Part shown: positions 32,348-46,715 of the stretch, in pieces
How positions within the stretch are numbered: the stretch's first letter is position 1
Layout of the letters: each line of letters opens with the position of its first letter
Source of the DNA: Lophium mytilinum
Taxonomy: Eukaryota; Ascomycota; Dothideomycetes; Mytilinidiales; Mytilinidiaceae
Direction: 5' to 3'
Length of the DNA: 64,000 bases
Assembly: GCA_010093605.1 (NCBI GenBank)
Contig: MU004194.1
Location: 543,793 to 607,792 of the forward strand
Notes under the pieces: generated by a model
What the model was told of the DNA's origin: nothing
Databases searched by the model: none
Seen by the model: the letters and a program-made list of their open reading frames with translations, nothing else
Program-made: the position numbers and the translations under genes

Positions 32348-34318
32348 GGTGCAGGTGGAGGAGGAGTCGGGAAGGAGGAGGAAGAGTGAGGGCGGAGGAG
32401 GCGTGGCTCCGTAGTGCTGGCGGGGACGGTGGGTGATAGCTGGCTGCTGCGTCCGGAGGAATGAGGGAGCGACTGCGGACAAATATTGCTGGACTTGGGG
32501 GCACTGTATGGGTGCGACGAGGGTGGTGAGACAGTGCTTCGCGGCGGCTGAAGAGACCCCTTTACCGTGTGCGCAAGATGGGCAGCGTGGGCTGTGCCCA
32601 GTGCCAGATTGCCTCCACCGCGAGGCCCCTCCGCAACGGGCGTGTGGATTTGGGCCAGATCTCCAGGGTCTGCACGCTACTTCGGCTTCGGTTTCAGCTG
32701 GTGCGGCTTGCCGCGTCACACTCTGCCCGGTTCGAGGGCGGGATGCGACAGCACGCCCGTGGTTGGTGCTGAGCGCCAAGGCAAATTCACCACGGACTTC
32801 TCGCGTACTTCCTCTTTGGGGAACGCCGCCTGAAAGCCACAACTCGCGGGACCCTCGCCTCGACCCTGCGACCACACGGCAGCGGGCCCTCCTCCTGCGT
32901 GCCGCGCATTTGAGAATGGGCCGTCCCCTACTCTGGCCAGCTGGTTACATAGCCGTCCAACAATCAGGATTTCACGACGGCGGCACTCAGCAACCTGGCG
33001 GCGCGGAATATACTCCGCAAACATTTCTGCGAATTCATTGATGGTGGGGGACGGCTGGGGGCGTCATTAATCGTGCTTCGTGCCTTCCTACGACGTGACA
33101 CTGGCCTCTTAACCACGCCATGTGCCCGCTAGGGGCGTCGTTGGCGTGCGAGGTAGTTCACATGTAATCGTTTTCCGAGTATACAAAGTGCCACTTGCGC
33201 CTTGGCGGCGGGTGCTTGAACGCCGTCGACCTAGAAGCGATATTCACCGGGATCACACCGCACTCCAAGTTCTTCGGCCGTATATATACTTTGATGCTAC
33301 TGGAGGGCCTTCGGTCAGCCATGATGCACAGCCATCTGCTGTTGATACAATAGAGCCAGGGAGTAAAATGGCCAAGGGCCGCATAAGGTAGCGAGTGCGA
33401 GGCTCGCAAAGCCTAAAATACCGACCGTCAGGGGCATCGGGTCAAATGTTCTCTGCCGGACCCCTCTTTGAGATCGACCTGAGATCGTTCAGATTGACGC
33501 TTTGAAGCTGGGTTGAGTTTTCACACGCCATCTAGTAGTCCCAATGTTGCAGGAATATGAACTGGTGCTGTCTCGTCTCTCATCCTGCCATACTGATCGA
33601 GATGGGAGCAACTGCTGCTGCCGAAGATGTGGCCAAGACAGATCGGAGGCAATTCCGACCTCGGGAGGATTGTGTTCAGTCGGGCATCTCCAGCGGTGAC
33701 AACTGACGCGTCTCGGTGCCGAGGCCTTCAACGAGTATGCGGTTGCGAGACGAGCGAGGGCTCGAGAATGAGCGGATGTCGTCGTCGAAGAAGCGTGATG
33801 CTGTCCTGAGATTGAGCAGGGTTGCGGCCTGGCGAGCAAATGGAGATCTGGGGCGGTGAGATGCTATCGCAGCGACTCTGAGCTACACGTCAGCACGGTG
33901 AGATTCCAACAGAGATGACTGCAGCTCGACTGCAGATGGTGTGGATGAGGGACTTACGATGAAGAAGTGCCTCGATGTGGAGATTGACGCGATACGTCGG
34001 GCCGCTCCGCCCAGTCAGCAAGCTGCGACTAGCTCAGCAGACGGCGCCAGCAGCGCGATGAAGCCATGTTGGACCAGCAGCAGCAGCAAGAGGGCTGCGA
34101 CGAAGCTCTTCTTCAACGTCCTGCGCAAGGCAAGAACAGTCAATGAAAAGTGTTTTGTTGCTCAAAGAGCGGACCAGCAAAAATTACGCCGGTGAAGCCC
34201 CCGAAGGAGATTCATGAAAGCCCGTCGCCGCGTAGTGCAATGCAGGACAGTCTGCCAGATGGACCGGATTCATGAGCTCGGCCATCCCAACAAGGTCTGA
34301 GATGAATTTGTTAGTTGT
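32348..34318. other. Intergenic, no complete gene seen
   Basis: Nearly 2 kb. The first part is the desaturase promoter (GC-rich, with overlapping meaningless frames). Around 33600-34200 short frames on both strands show no conserved features. The minus strand from about 34296 down to 34196 has a readable tail (VGMAELMNPVHLADC...), which may belong to a broken gene whose preceding exon lies in the inverted repeat described next. Confidence 0.4.
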
Positions 34319-34433
34319 TGATGCAAAACCAAGGGGGGGTGGAAGAGGGAACTCACAAGTATCCGGGTTGGAGAGGTGCGGAGGACGCGCGAGTGGAAGT
34401 AGTCGGATTTTGCCAAGCCGCTAGATGACTCAT
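34195..34433 (-). pseudogene. Possible gene fragment carrying one arm of the inverted repeat
   Basis: On the minus strand, about 34422-34350 reads LGKIRLLPLARPPHLSNPDT and meets a gtgagt donor. A catctcag acceptor near 34297 then continues YLVGMAELMNPVHLADC and further protein-like sequence to a TAA at about 34195. The joined frame looks natural, but nothing upstream of an in-frame stop near 34423 extends it, so only the 3' part of a gene seems to remain. I do not recognise the product. A second copy of the first exon and intron start lies inverted at 34675-34742. Confidence 0.35.
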
Positions 34434-34742
34434 CAGCGCTAGACCGTTTAACAGGCGACTGTTTAGCCAGGCCTAGCTGACTAGCCTGTCACGCTAAAGT
34501 CACGTGACAAGCGTAGCTTCTCTGGAGACAATCTCCTCGAAATTCTACAACGATATGCTATATGTAGATACTTAATCCGAACCTTTTAGATATAGTATTT
34601 TTATGGTCTGCACCTCCTGCGATTAGTTAGCTTCCTGTAGAAGGAAACATAGTTTTCGACTCGTACCCTCGCCCGTCCTCCGCACCTCTCCAACCCGGAT
34701 ACTTGTGAGTTCCCTCTTCCACCCCCCCTTGGTTTTGCATCA
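34319..34742. repeat. Perfect 68-bp inverted repeat with 288-bp spacer
   Basis: Bases 34319-34386 and 34675-34742 are exact reverse complements by eye, including a seven-base G/C run. Each arm contains gtcctccgcacctctcc, the end of a possible exon, a gtgagttccctc donor and the start of a possible intron ending in ggttttgcat. Flanks beyond the arms match only partly. Identity across intron-like sequence argues for a recent duplication or gene conversion rather than protein constraint. Confidence 0.85.
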
Positions 34743-35154
34743 CAGCAAACAAGCATCATAGATATTGGAGACTAACGACGCATTCAGTTGATCTTCGCAA
34801 GCCTCCATTGTTCAGTACAAGCCTCCTGCAAGGTAGCTAGGGTAAAGCCTAGAAGGGGTGGCTGATATCGTGAGAACAGTTGGAAAATACACATTGCTAT
34901 TGGATCACAAACTCTTGGCAGGCATACTCCAGCTTGGCGACCAAAACTTGCGTCCTCGAAAGTCGACGGTCGCAAGACTAGAGAGGGGGCTGCTTACGCG
35001 CGCCTCAATCCACGTACGGCTGCCAAGGGCTTCCCCTACGGGAACTTATCAGCACCCAAAGTTGGGACTTCAGCCCCAACAGGATGTCCATTGATTAAAG
35101 GCAAGACTATTCAGCTTTCACGGACCCTCAAGACTGGCCTAGAAACAAACCATA
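34743..35154. other. Intergenic, promoter of the Zn(2)Cys(6) gene
   Basis: 412 bp between the inverted repeat and the regulator start. It may hold the rest of the duplicated fragment, but no coherent frame follows the right arm. Confidence 0.4.
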
Positions 35155-37349
35155 ATGGAACACTCAGCGCAGAAGAAAAGTAGAGCAAAGTCGTGTACGG
35201 CATGTCGTCAGGTCAAGGTACGAGTACTTCTAAATCCTCGAAGCACGTGAGGTTGACATTCATATAGCTTAAATGCGACGCTAGAGAAACGTATCCGTCC
35301 CCTTGTTCACGATGCAAAAATAGCAAATACGAGTGCAAGATGGACGCGTCGTTCAAGAGGGTGGCCACGAGACGGTAGAACTCTTCATTCGATCCTCTAA
35401 CTCAAGCTGAAGTTTTACTAGACGTGTCGAGGAGCTCACCAACCAGCTAAATTCAGTCCAGCGAGCTCTAGCATTTGAACAGCTCGCGGATGTTCCTAAT
35501 ACGGAAACATTTCAGCCTCCAGCCCACGCCATGTCAGCGTCGTCCACCACGCCTTCGGATCAAGCACACGCAACTCACTCACTTTACAGCATACCTCAGG
35601 CAAACGCTTCCACTGAAGCCCCTATGATTGACGCCCCTTGGTTTGACCGGAACGCTCTGAAATCTCAACCGAACCCTGCCTTCTGGTCTCTTGATAGAGT
35701 CATCATTGATCATCAAACCGTGATGGACTTGTTTCAGCAGTGAGTTTTCTCAGCTAAGCAGTGCGCAAACACTCACGAGTCCTCAAGATTCAACGACTTC
35801 TATTTTCCACATCTTCCCATCTTTGAGCCTGTCACCTCTTTGGAAGAGCTATACACATCGGCCCCAGCTCTGTTCTGGGGTATCGTTCTGAGCGCTAGCC
35901 TTCACCACCCTGAACACTGGAAGGTCCATGACCAATTGAGGGACGCATATCAATCGCTCCTAGAAAAGATATCATCTAGGCCAATACAGATCTTCGCAGA
36001 GTTACAGGCATTGATTTTGATTTGCTACTGGCCCTTAGAGATAGTCTCGCAAAGTGAGGATCCAAGCTGGGGCCATAGTGGACTAGTCATCAACACCGCA
36101 CTGCATATGGGGCTGGATAAATTCCAAGATGAGGTCTTGTTTGGTCATCGGAAAGCGAAGTTTACTCTTCGGTTCGTACGACCGAGGAACCGCATGATGA
36201 CCTGGATGAAGTGTTTCCAGATCAGTTGCCAGTAAGTATCAGCGGTCCGTACTTTAGTCTTACATTCTAACGTCGTCTAGGTTGAGTGCTTGGCTGGGAT
36301 TGCCACCTCCGATATCCTCAGCATCGAGCTTGCACAAGCTGACATTACTTTACGACGACAGCACTATACCCCTTGAGATGATTGCGATGACGGAAATACA
36401 ACGCCAATACGCGAGAATCGCCACCATCTTCGAAGAGACCAACAATGAGCCATCTTTAACTCTGGTCCAGATGTTCATACACGACCTTGACGACGTCAAA
36501 AGGCGGTTCTCTTCCGCGTGGACGATTCCCTGCGAGATCAATCTTCTTGGTGTAAAACTGTACCTCTTAGCGATTCCGCTGGTATCAATCGATCAACAGC
36601 GACTTTCTTCTCTTCAAGGCTCAGACGCCGCCGCATTTCTGCATACTATATTGCAAGGAGGGCATTCGGCTGCTCTAAGACTGACCAGTTTAATGGCCGA
36701 GATAGGCGGTCCGCAGAGCCTCCCACAAGAACCACGCTGTGCGCCATACGAGCAAGGCGGCTGCCCTATTTTAGCCCACCCGAAAGCCCATTTTCGCCTG
36801 GCGTACTACGCCTGCGTTGTACTTCTCAAGTATCTCGATTGCAATCACTCCGCCTCTCCAGGGGACAAGGAAGCTGCCAGAAATGCTGTATCATCTACAT
36901 ACCAGCTATTCAACAACCTCCGCACCTCTCCACAGCATGTACGTGCGGCCGCATCCCTAGAGGTCCTCGCTCGAACCATAGTACCAAACAAAGAACGAAT
37001 GGCAACCAACGTCAAGAGCCGTATGGGGGCGTCACTGATGTACAACGCTATCTGGACGGCTGCGAATATTCGAGGCTTTCATCTTGACCCGAAGTACTCG
37101 GTCGACGCATCACCAGTGGCACAGCACAACTCCCTCACTCCAATTTCCTCAACAAACGTCGCGGACCTCAGTCGCACGGCGAGCTCTGATGCACGTCCCA
37201 GTGGGCCTTCAGTGCCAGAGCCCATGCTACCCGCGATGAACGACACTTTCCCCTGGGGCGTTTGGGACAACGGGCTGTTTGACGCACTCGGCTTCAGCTG
37301 GGAGGACCAGCCATATGCGGAGATAGCTGGGAATATGGACTTCTTCTGA
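35155..37349 (+). CDS. Zn(2)Cys(6) fungal transcription factor
   Basis: Five exons: 35155-35217, 35268-35374, 35422-35739, 35788-36231 and 36281-37349, total 2001 nt and 666 residues. The zinc cluster is at the N-terminus, split by intron 1: C14, C17, C24, C34, C37 and C44 (CxxCx6Cx9CxxCx6C). A basic linker and short coiled-coil start (RRRVEELTNQL) follow, suiting a dimer that binds paired CGG-type triplets. Residues about 160-550 form the helical middle region seen in fungal regulators (for example FWGIVLSASLHH and GLVINTALHMGLDK), and the C-terminus is acidic and aromatic (DTFPWGVWDNGLFDALGF), a likely activation domain. All four introns keep frame. Target genes are unknown; no metabolic cluster adjoins it. 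Confidence 0.92.
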
Positions 37350-38424
37350 ACCCGGCTACAGAGCATCGAATAGAACTCGATAATTCTCAATACCCGTCCT
37401 GTAGTGGCCTGCTGGGACGTGAACCCTCGCAAGTTCGACGGCCTCGAGCACTCGCTGCGACCAGCACGCGCGCACGCGAATCTGCCTTGCGCACGGCGGC
37501 ATCAAGGGCCTACTGCAACCCACGACACGCCAAATTGGGATTCTTAGGCCATACGTGGTCCACCCCTATGGCCGCACTTTGGTGTCTACGTACGTAGTGC
37601 GAATGGCGGACTCGCAGTTCGCAACTGCGAGGCTCGCACCCGGGCTTCGTATCTTCCAACAACCACCACCACTACAACCCGAAACGGGCAAATTGGAATG
37701 CTTAGCAGCCGCAACGCTCCTCATGCTCCGCCGAAGAGTGCGTAATACGCATGCCCATGGCGCTGACGCGTGTAGTCATAGAGAGCGCAAGGTCGACGGA
37801 GTGGCGAAGTACTACCATAAGCGACTAAATACTCGATCAATAGCGGCCGCAATACTGCGACTGCGACACTCCGATGCTCAATTATTTTCACTGTTAGTAT
37901 ACTTGGTCAGGGGTGGCTTCGATGCGTTGGTAGCGTGTGAGCTCGTGCGGCGAGGCGGGTGAAACGGCGTCAAAAGTGTGGAAAGCAGAGTAGTTTGTGG
38001 CGCTCCTAATGCATCAAACTCTTGTCTTACTTTTATCCACTTTTGAGGTGTGAGAATCGGAGTCTGGTTCTGAGTTCTATTGATGGCAGTGCGATTTCGA
38101 GGCTAATTTTAGAATGCGTGACTAAGGGTCTGATTCACGGCTCATTTGCAGAAACATGGAATTCAGTAGCTGATTTGAGGGCATCAATTTATTTCCCTCC
38201 ATCCTCAGTCCATGTCTCTCTCCAATGCCTTATTTGGCTCTAACTCTGACCTGTGCTTTTACAATCCGTATTTGTGGTTAGCTCCACCTCGCTAGACTCA
38301 CCTCTTCTTCACCAGTCACAGGACGCTGACGTCTTACTACCCACGCAGCGTCCTTCTAGAGGATCGTCACAGGCAATACATTCATACTGTGAGAAAGAGA
38401 CTGTAGCCTGTTCTTTGCTCGCTC
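37350..38424. other. Intergenic, no gene seen
   Basis: About 1.1 kb. Open frames such as 37555-37962 lack any family feature. The stretch near 38010-38240 is T-rich. Confidence 0.4.
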
Positions 38425-39231
38425 ATGGTTGCATCACCGCTCCAATCACCGAAACCCAATCTCTTCCGTGCTTTCTTTCAGCGATTCAAGCGGACTGTAG
38501 ATGGCTCTTCCTTACCGAAGACTTACGACAGTGGACCTAGATCCAGCAAAAATCGCTACTTTGCTTGTGGCTTCCTTGCGAAAAAAGGAATCGCCTGCGC
38601 GATTTGGTTTCAAGATCTTTTAGCTCTCCACGGTAGCGATACCATGGTCTTCGATTTACACCTCCTGGTTCACGACCCCGCCAAAGCTGCTGCATTCTTT
38701 ACCCAAGCTGGATAATCAAGGATACCTGTCGACTGGATCTTCGAGGACGACCCCGAGTTCAGCGAACGTGGGATCAGACTATCCTCCCCAGATTCCGCGA
38801 CAGTAGTCTTGCTTCTACCATGCCAAGACTGGTACTACGATCTAGACGACAGCGTTGAAAATTATCTCCCTGCTCTCCATACGTTCCTAGACTCGATGAT
38901 TGAGTTCTGGCTCAATATCTCTTCACGCGACTATGTCGACAGATTGCGCTTTGCGCTCTGGATTGCGTGTCTGATCGGCTATTGCTACGCTCTTACAGAC
39001 TCCGATGGTAGCCGTGTCAAAGAGGCATTCTACGCGGAGCGCCTCAAGATGGAACATCGTGAAGTTCACTATCATATCGTTTCCAGTGAACAGACGGAGG
39101 GTTTCACTACGACGAACAGACACCTATACCATATGAGGAGGTATCGCGAAATCAAAGAAGGAACATTCATCCCCGTTCCTTACACAAAGGGCGTCCATAA
39201 GGCGTCTCTTCCCGCTATACTCGAGCAATGA
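38425..39231 (+). pseudogene. Hypothetical gene interrupted by one in-frame stop
   Basis: One continuous frame runs from ATG 38425 to TGA 39229-39231 (269 codons), broken only by TAA at 38713-38715. Both halves look like real protein. The first has PKPNLFRAFFQRF and a VFDLHLLVHDPAKAAAFF segment. The second resumes with RIPVDWIFEDDPEFSERG and includes LLLPCQDWYYDLDDSVENY and EREVHYH-like sequence. The protein-like character on both sides, in the same frame, suggests a recent nonsense mutation in a host gene. No convincing intron would remove the stop. Alternatives are a sequencing error or stop read-through. I do not recognise the family; no signal peptide or membrane helix is evident. Confidence 0.6.
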
Positions 39232-41101
39232 ATCACGTCTCAGAATCAAGCCAAAGGGTTCTCGAACCTTCGTGTCTCGTAGGAAACAGCACGTCGGTGA
39301 ACACCCGGTCATTTCATGTCTATTCATGGCTCACCTGCAACCGCCAGCCCTCGCCCTTCGAAACATCTACCATGTTCAAACCGACCATAATCTACCGCGC
39401 AAATCCGACCAGTCAAACCAAAAACCCGAGGCTCAGCTCGCCGTAATCAGCACGTGTCTCGCCCTAACGCAACACCAACACCCAAGAAGTCCCCAACCCA
39501 ACTCCAAAAACCGTCCGATCTCCACGATGAAACACACGCTGGAGAAAGTGATTGAGACTGAAGACCCTGGGGCTATGGAGGGGTGGGGGAAAGAGGGAGG
39601 CAGAATGGCGGGAGGCGACAATCGCAGAACTGAAAGGTCTTGTGATCATCGAGAGTGAACGGGTTTCGGGAACTTACACATTGGAAGATGAAGACCGTGA
39701 TGGGGCTCTGCGTGTAGGTCATCTATGTAACTAGCCTCATGGATACCATCTACTTCCGCACCTCACTTCAAACCGTGGTCATCTTTATGCTATCAACCCA
39801 AACCTCTTTTGGGCCTGTGTGCGTCTGCGCGACATGGTTGCTATGATCAGATACTAGGAAATTGGTTTACAAGGGACTGATGTAACCTACAACACAGCTG
39901 CCTTCACTAGACTCGCTCGTATGCTGACTATTGTAGGTACAAAGGATTCAAATCCTATAGTTGGCATATACATATAACTCACGGGTCCGTGTTCGTTGGA
40001 AATCGTGTCGGTGTGATCCTGTTCGTTATTACACTTGAAGTCCTATTCTGCTCAGCCAGTGGGTACGAGCGTTACATCCGGCGCCACTTAAGAATATCAC
40101 GTCTCCACTTGCCATGAGAATGAGAACATGGACACGGATGAAACACAAGATGGCCTTTATCGACTCCGCCCGTTCGTCAGCGCCTACATTTACGATGACA
40201 GCCGTCAACAAGGAGTTCCGCACTGCTTCACATGATGCGGGATTGCGTGCTTCGTCCTCATTTTGGTAGCGTAGGGTACAATACCACATGCATCTTCTTG
40301 GATCTCCTCTGGCTTTCATCTCCATTTCAAAGGCGGTGGATAACTCGTAAACAGTGCAGGATCCGCCCGTTCTCTTGATATGAATTTACTGTGACGGCCA
40401 GGTAAGACCAAGTAACCACGGTCTGCTGCCTATAAAGCTGTAGAGCTATCGGTATACCCACATGCGCGTGTCCACAGGTTTTGATGATCTATCTGGCAGT
40501 TGCAGTCCACAATGCCGGAATGCCGTACAATATCAATAGCTGCTGCGGACCTAGACTATTTACCAGCTGAGTTTTCACATACTAGGCTTGATATGCCGGA
40601 GGTGAATGTCTGGATGGCGGCGTGCTGCGAACTATCGGCTCGCTGCAGGGCGAAAAAGCATCGAAAATTTTGCCTGCCCAAAGCTCCCCTCGCCGTTCAG
40701 CCTCTGCGGCCCCTTATTGGTCGACCAGGCGTCACGAGTCAGACAGCTCTGATAGCAACCTTGCGGCTATCACGGTCTCCCCGCCCTCGAGCATCTGCAG
40801 CGTATATAGAGAGCGCAGAGCCCCCAACATCGTCATTGTCTGCCATTGGTGCTGCAAAGTGTGCTCCTCGGACCTGCATTTCTCCCCATTTCCAACTAGC
40901 TCTACCCCTCTCGCACCGTTTTCTCGCTGCACGTGTCCGCCGGCTCCAAAAATCCGGGGAAGCTCGCCTGCGTCACCCATTCGCTGTTGCACCGCATCGC
41001 AGAGCTATTACGTGCTACTCCCCAGCGGCCGACTCTGAAGCCCGCCACTGCTGCCGCCTGCCCCCCGAGTATCTATATCTAGTTGCGGGGTCGCCACAGC
41101 T
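39232..41101. other. Intergenic, no gene seen
   Basis: About 1.9 kb. The plus-strand frame 39272-39658 and the overlapping frame ending at 39734 include protein-like bits (for example TIAELKGLVIIE) but in competing frames and without splice support. The frame at 40500-41189 lies in the C-rich promoter of the next gene and looks random. Confidence 0.4.
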
Positions 41102-43207
<2,106 letters not shown>

Positions 43208-43750
43208 AAGGAAACGAGATGTGGGTAAAGTGCATCTGCGGCGGAAAATTGAGAAAGGCTAGACGGACGATGTGATGATGACTCTCATTAGAGTGGTGTT
43301 TAGGGAGTTTTGCGGTATGCATGATACCTTGGCGAATTTTCGGTATAATCAAGAGGGTTTTGCATGTTGGTGGGATTTTGATTTCCTCACATTGATAAAG
43401 TCTGGATGGAGATGTGGATGGTATGGGTGGAATGCAGGAGATTTTCTTGTACATATATGTACATCTGACTCACAAAAGACAAGTAGATTTACCCGCTCGA
43501 CACGCGCCTTCTTAACGCTGCAGGCGAAGATTCAATCTCTTTGTTGAGCGATGCTCTTGATTGTCTATGATATTTACAAGAAACTCTACCAGCCGCTCGT
43601 AGTTTGCGCGCCTGTGCCACGACTCCGCTTAGTGACATATACTTGTTGATTCTGTTGTCTTTTGCCCTCCGCTTTGATATAGTACAGCTCTATTTTACAG
43701 CATTACTCCAACCCCACGCTTACGCCCTTAACTTTCCACTACCATTATAT
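43208..43750. other. Convergent intergenic region
   Basis: 543 bp between two convergent genes, A/T-rich, likely holding both 3' ends. No other feature seen. Confidence 0.45.
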
Positions 43751-44772
43751 TCATAGCCCCAACGGCGTCAGGATCTTTTCCCTCACAACCCGCTCCGCAA
43801 TATGCCCCCCCTTCTCCAGCGCCACCGCTCCAACAATAGCGTATAAACTTGTCGTGAGGACGACTTCAACGCCGGAGCCGTGGAGGTTGTCTGTCTAAAT
43901 CGCCATAAAATGTCAGCCCAGATCTTCTTCAAATAAATCAACAGCCCCCTAACCCACAACCTCCGGAAATAATACGAGGGTATGTATGGAGAAAACACAC
44001 CTTCTTCGGCTTCCACCGCGTCACCGTATCCAGCCCATACCGCTCCGCCAGCTGCGCCAAGCGCGTCTTGCTCAGCACTTCCGCCTTCGCATCCGCCGTC
44101 AGTGACGCGAGGCCCGCGAGCGCCGGGTGGGCTACGGGGAGGCGGTCGTAGGCGTCGGGCGTCGGAGGGTCGTTGGCGGCCCCCGGCGGCGCGGAGTTGA
44201 GCAGCGCGAGGGAGGTTTGGAGAGAGATGACTCTGCGACCTGTATGCACACATCCTTATCAGCACATATTCCATCCAACCGAATCCACCCTCCAAAGGCG
44301 AAAACCTCCAGCCAACCACCCTGAACCCGTCTCATCCTAACTCCCCCCCCAATCCAATATAAAAAACGGCAAACCTACCCAACACAGCCAACCGATCATT
44401 AAACCCCCGCCTCCCATGATCAAAGCTCTTATGCGTCACCGCCAGCCACTTCACCTCCTCGCTGAGATACTTATCCCCGTCTTTCCCCAGCAGCTTGACG
44501 TAGACGTTGTCGAGTCGCCGCGGATCCGTGTTGACGACGTACTCGGGCCCCTCGGGCCTCGGGCGTGTGCGGAAGGGCGCAACCATGCGCGCGGGCGTTT
44601 GTTGCCAGCGTGGGCGCGGCGCGGCGGCGGTGTCGTGGTGGGCGAGTGGCAGGGTGGTGGTGGTTGTGAAGGGGGCGGTTTGGAGGCGGGTTTGAGGGGG
44701 TGGTATTGAGTGGTTGTGTGGGCGGGAGGGGGCGAGGCGCGCGAGGGTGGTTATGGGGCGTTTGGATGCCAT
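43751..44772 (-). CDS. Mitochondrial large-subunit ribosomal protein mL57 (RNase III-like, Mrpl15 type)
   Basis: Exons 44772-44379, 44239-44001 and 43894-43751, 777 nt, 258 residues. The N-terminal 60 residues are rich in Ser, Thr, Pro and Arg without acids, a mitochondrial presequence. Residues about 95-130 carry WLAVTHKSFDHGRRGFNDRL, and the line LAVLGRRVISLQ crosses the first splice, both typical of an RNase III-like fold. The C-terminus (SLYAIVGAVALEKGGHIAERVVREKIL) matches the fold's last helices. Yeast Mrpl15/mL57 is such a degenerate RNase III protein built into the mitoribosome. The acidic catalytic signature of true RNase III is not evident, so a structural role is inferred. The third exon acceptor is the tttag before ACAGAC; the next AG would shift frame. 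Confidence 0.88.
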
Positions 44773-45291
44773 TGGGGGTGGTGATGGGGGAGGTGTTGGC
44801 TGTGGTTTGAGGTTGGAGAAGTTCGAGGTGCGAGGGCGCTAGAGGGGATTGGGGATGGTGAGGTTTGGAGATGTTTTGCGGAAGGGAACTTGATGGTGTG
44901 CAAACAATTGACAGGATTAAGATAGTAGTAGTTTTTTTGATGCTCGTGAGACAGACTTCCTTTAGAGTGTGTGATGGATTGTGAAGAGCAGTTGGACGAC
45001 GGTTTCTGCAGCAGAGTGTGTGTACCGTTTCCTCACCGAATACATCCATAGGTCGCAACTGATGATAGGTACATCTTGGTTAGGAAGTAACGTACATGAT
45101 CTTGTACTCGAAAATCGTCCAATTAAATTACACTGTAATACATCCAAAGCTTCCCTCGAGTCGACTATCCCGGGACTGGTCATCCATCCAAAAGCGACCT
45201 CGGCATCTCGTCCTCCCCGCGTCGACCACCTCAACTACCACCACCGAGATGTGCCACCCACAGCTGATAGACCCGTCGCCGCTAGCTGACT
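44773..45291. other. Divergent promoter region
   Basis: 519 bp between the divergent mL57 and Nudix genes; it should contain both promoters. No specific site recognised. Confidence 0.45.
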
Positions 45292-45492
45292 ATGTCAGCG
45301 CGCAACCTTCCTCAGACACTTCTTCATACCTCCATTGGCCGCCCCAGGGTTTTGGTTCCATACAAGTTCCTTTCTTTGCGATTGAACCCGTCTGAAGTCC
45401 GCACTTACATCTCACTTCTTCCCCCACATACACGCGGCGCTGTCGCATTCAAGAACTGTCCACAGAGAAGATTCCACACATATCAAAGAGCC

Positions 45493-46715
45493 ATGAGCCG
45501 CCCAGAAGACCACCAGCCGCTAAAGAATCCGCCCAAAGTGCCCCGCGCTCCAATACCAAGTTCGAGGTAGAAAGCCTCATTTCCGGCACAAAAGCCTCTT
45601 CTTCTGACATTGAGCCCACGCAGCGTCTTAGTCGTCTCCCCTTCCAACCAGATCCTGCTCCTCCACCGCGTTAGGACTTCGTCTGCCTTTCCATCCGCAC
45701 ACGTCTTTCCCGGCGGAGCTCTGTCTGCCGAGCATGATGGAGAGATACCCGCCGTGGACTCGTTAGCGCGACACGAAGACGGCAGAGCGTATAGGCTTTC
45801 GGCTATAAGAGAGACGTTTGAGGAGAGTGGCATTCTGCTCGCGAAGAACAAGACGACGGGGCGGCTGTTCACTGAAATCGGTGACAAGGAGAGAGAAGAG
45901 GGGAGAAAGGCTGTACACGGAGGTAAGGTCATGTTCTTGGACTGGTTAGAAAAAGTAGGAGCAGCCCCCGACACAGGTAAGCCCTTGAACTCCTCACCAT
46001 ACTACATACACTCCCAACTCTGACCCCTCCAGACGCCCTGATCCCCCTAACCCGCTGGATCACCCCCAACAACGTCCCCAAACGCTTCACCACCCAAATG
46101 TACCTCTACTTCCTCCCCCTCCCCTCGTCACCTTCTTCTTCACCCTCCTCCCCTCTCCCCCCATCTACCACCGCCGCCCCACACAACCTCCTCGACCCCG
46201 ACGAAACCATCATCCCCACCCCAACCCACGACGGCGGCATCGAACACACCGCCGCGCGCTTCCTCCCCGCCGCCAAATGGCTCGCCCTCGCCCGCGCCGC
46301 CCGCATCCTCCTCTTTCCCCCGCAGTTCTTCCTCCTCCACCTCCTCGCCCCTTACCTCGCGCGCAGCAGCACATCGCCGACATCCCCGCTCCCGCCGCCC
46401 GCGGAGCTGCAGGCGGAGCGGGACGCGCTGCTCGCGTTTCTGCGCACGCCGGCGACGAATGACGGTGAGGTGGAGGCGAGCTGGGCGGAGGCGGTGATTA
46501 GCCCGCGACCGTTGGGGGTTGCGGGGTATGGGGATGTGGGGAAGGGGGTGACGGTGCTGGGGTTGGAGCACCCGGGGCCGGAGTTGGAGGCGCAAGGGAG
46601 GGGGCGGAGGGGGGTGAAGGGGTTGGTGGTTGTGGCGAGGTTTCAGAAGGAGGGGCCAAGGGAGGTGGAGGTTTTGAGGCGGGAGGAGGTGTTGGGGAAG
46701 GGAGTGAAGTTGTAG
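45493..46715 (+). CDS. NUDT19-like Nudix hydrolase
   Basis: Exons 45493-45566, 45624-45976 and 46033-46715, 1110 nt, 369 residues. The fold starts at SVLVVSPSNQILLLHR. The Nudix box is split: FPGGALSAEHD, then an insertion of about 20 residues, then AIRETFEESGILL. An insertion inside the box is characteristic of the NUDT19/RP2 subfamily, which hydrolyses CoA and acyl-CoAs to phosphopantetheine in peroxisomes of mammals. Exon 3 continues with ALIPLTRWITPNNVPKRFTTQMYLYFLP, also family-like. The end, GKGVKL, resembles but is not a clean peroxisomal SKL signal. The frame is open upstream to an ATG at 45292, whose basic peptide could be a mitochondrial presequence; I prefer 45493 but either start is possible. 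Confidence 0.87.

Noticed and set aside
39948-39972. tRNA-like B box (ggattcaaatcct)
   Set aside because: No acceptor stem, A box or cloverleaf could be found around it.
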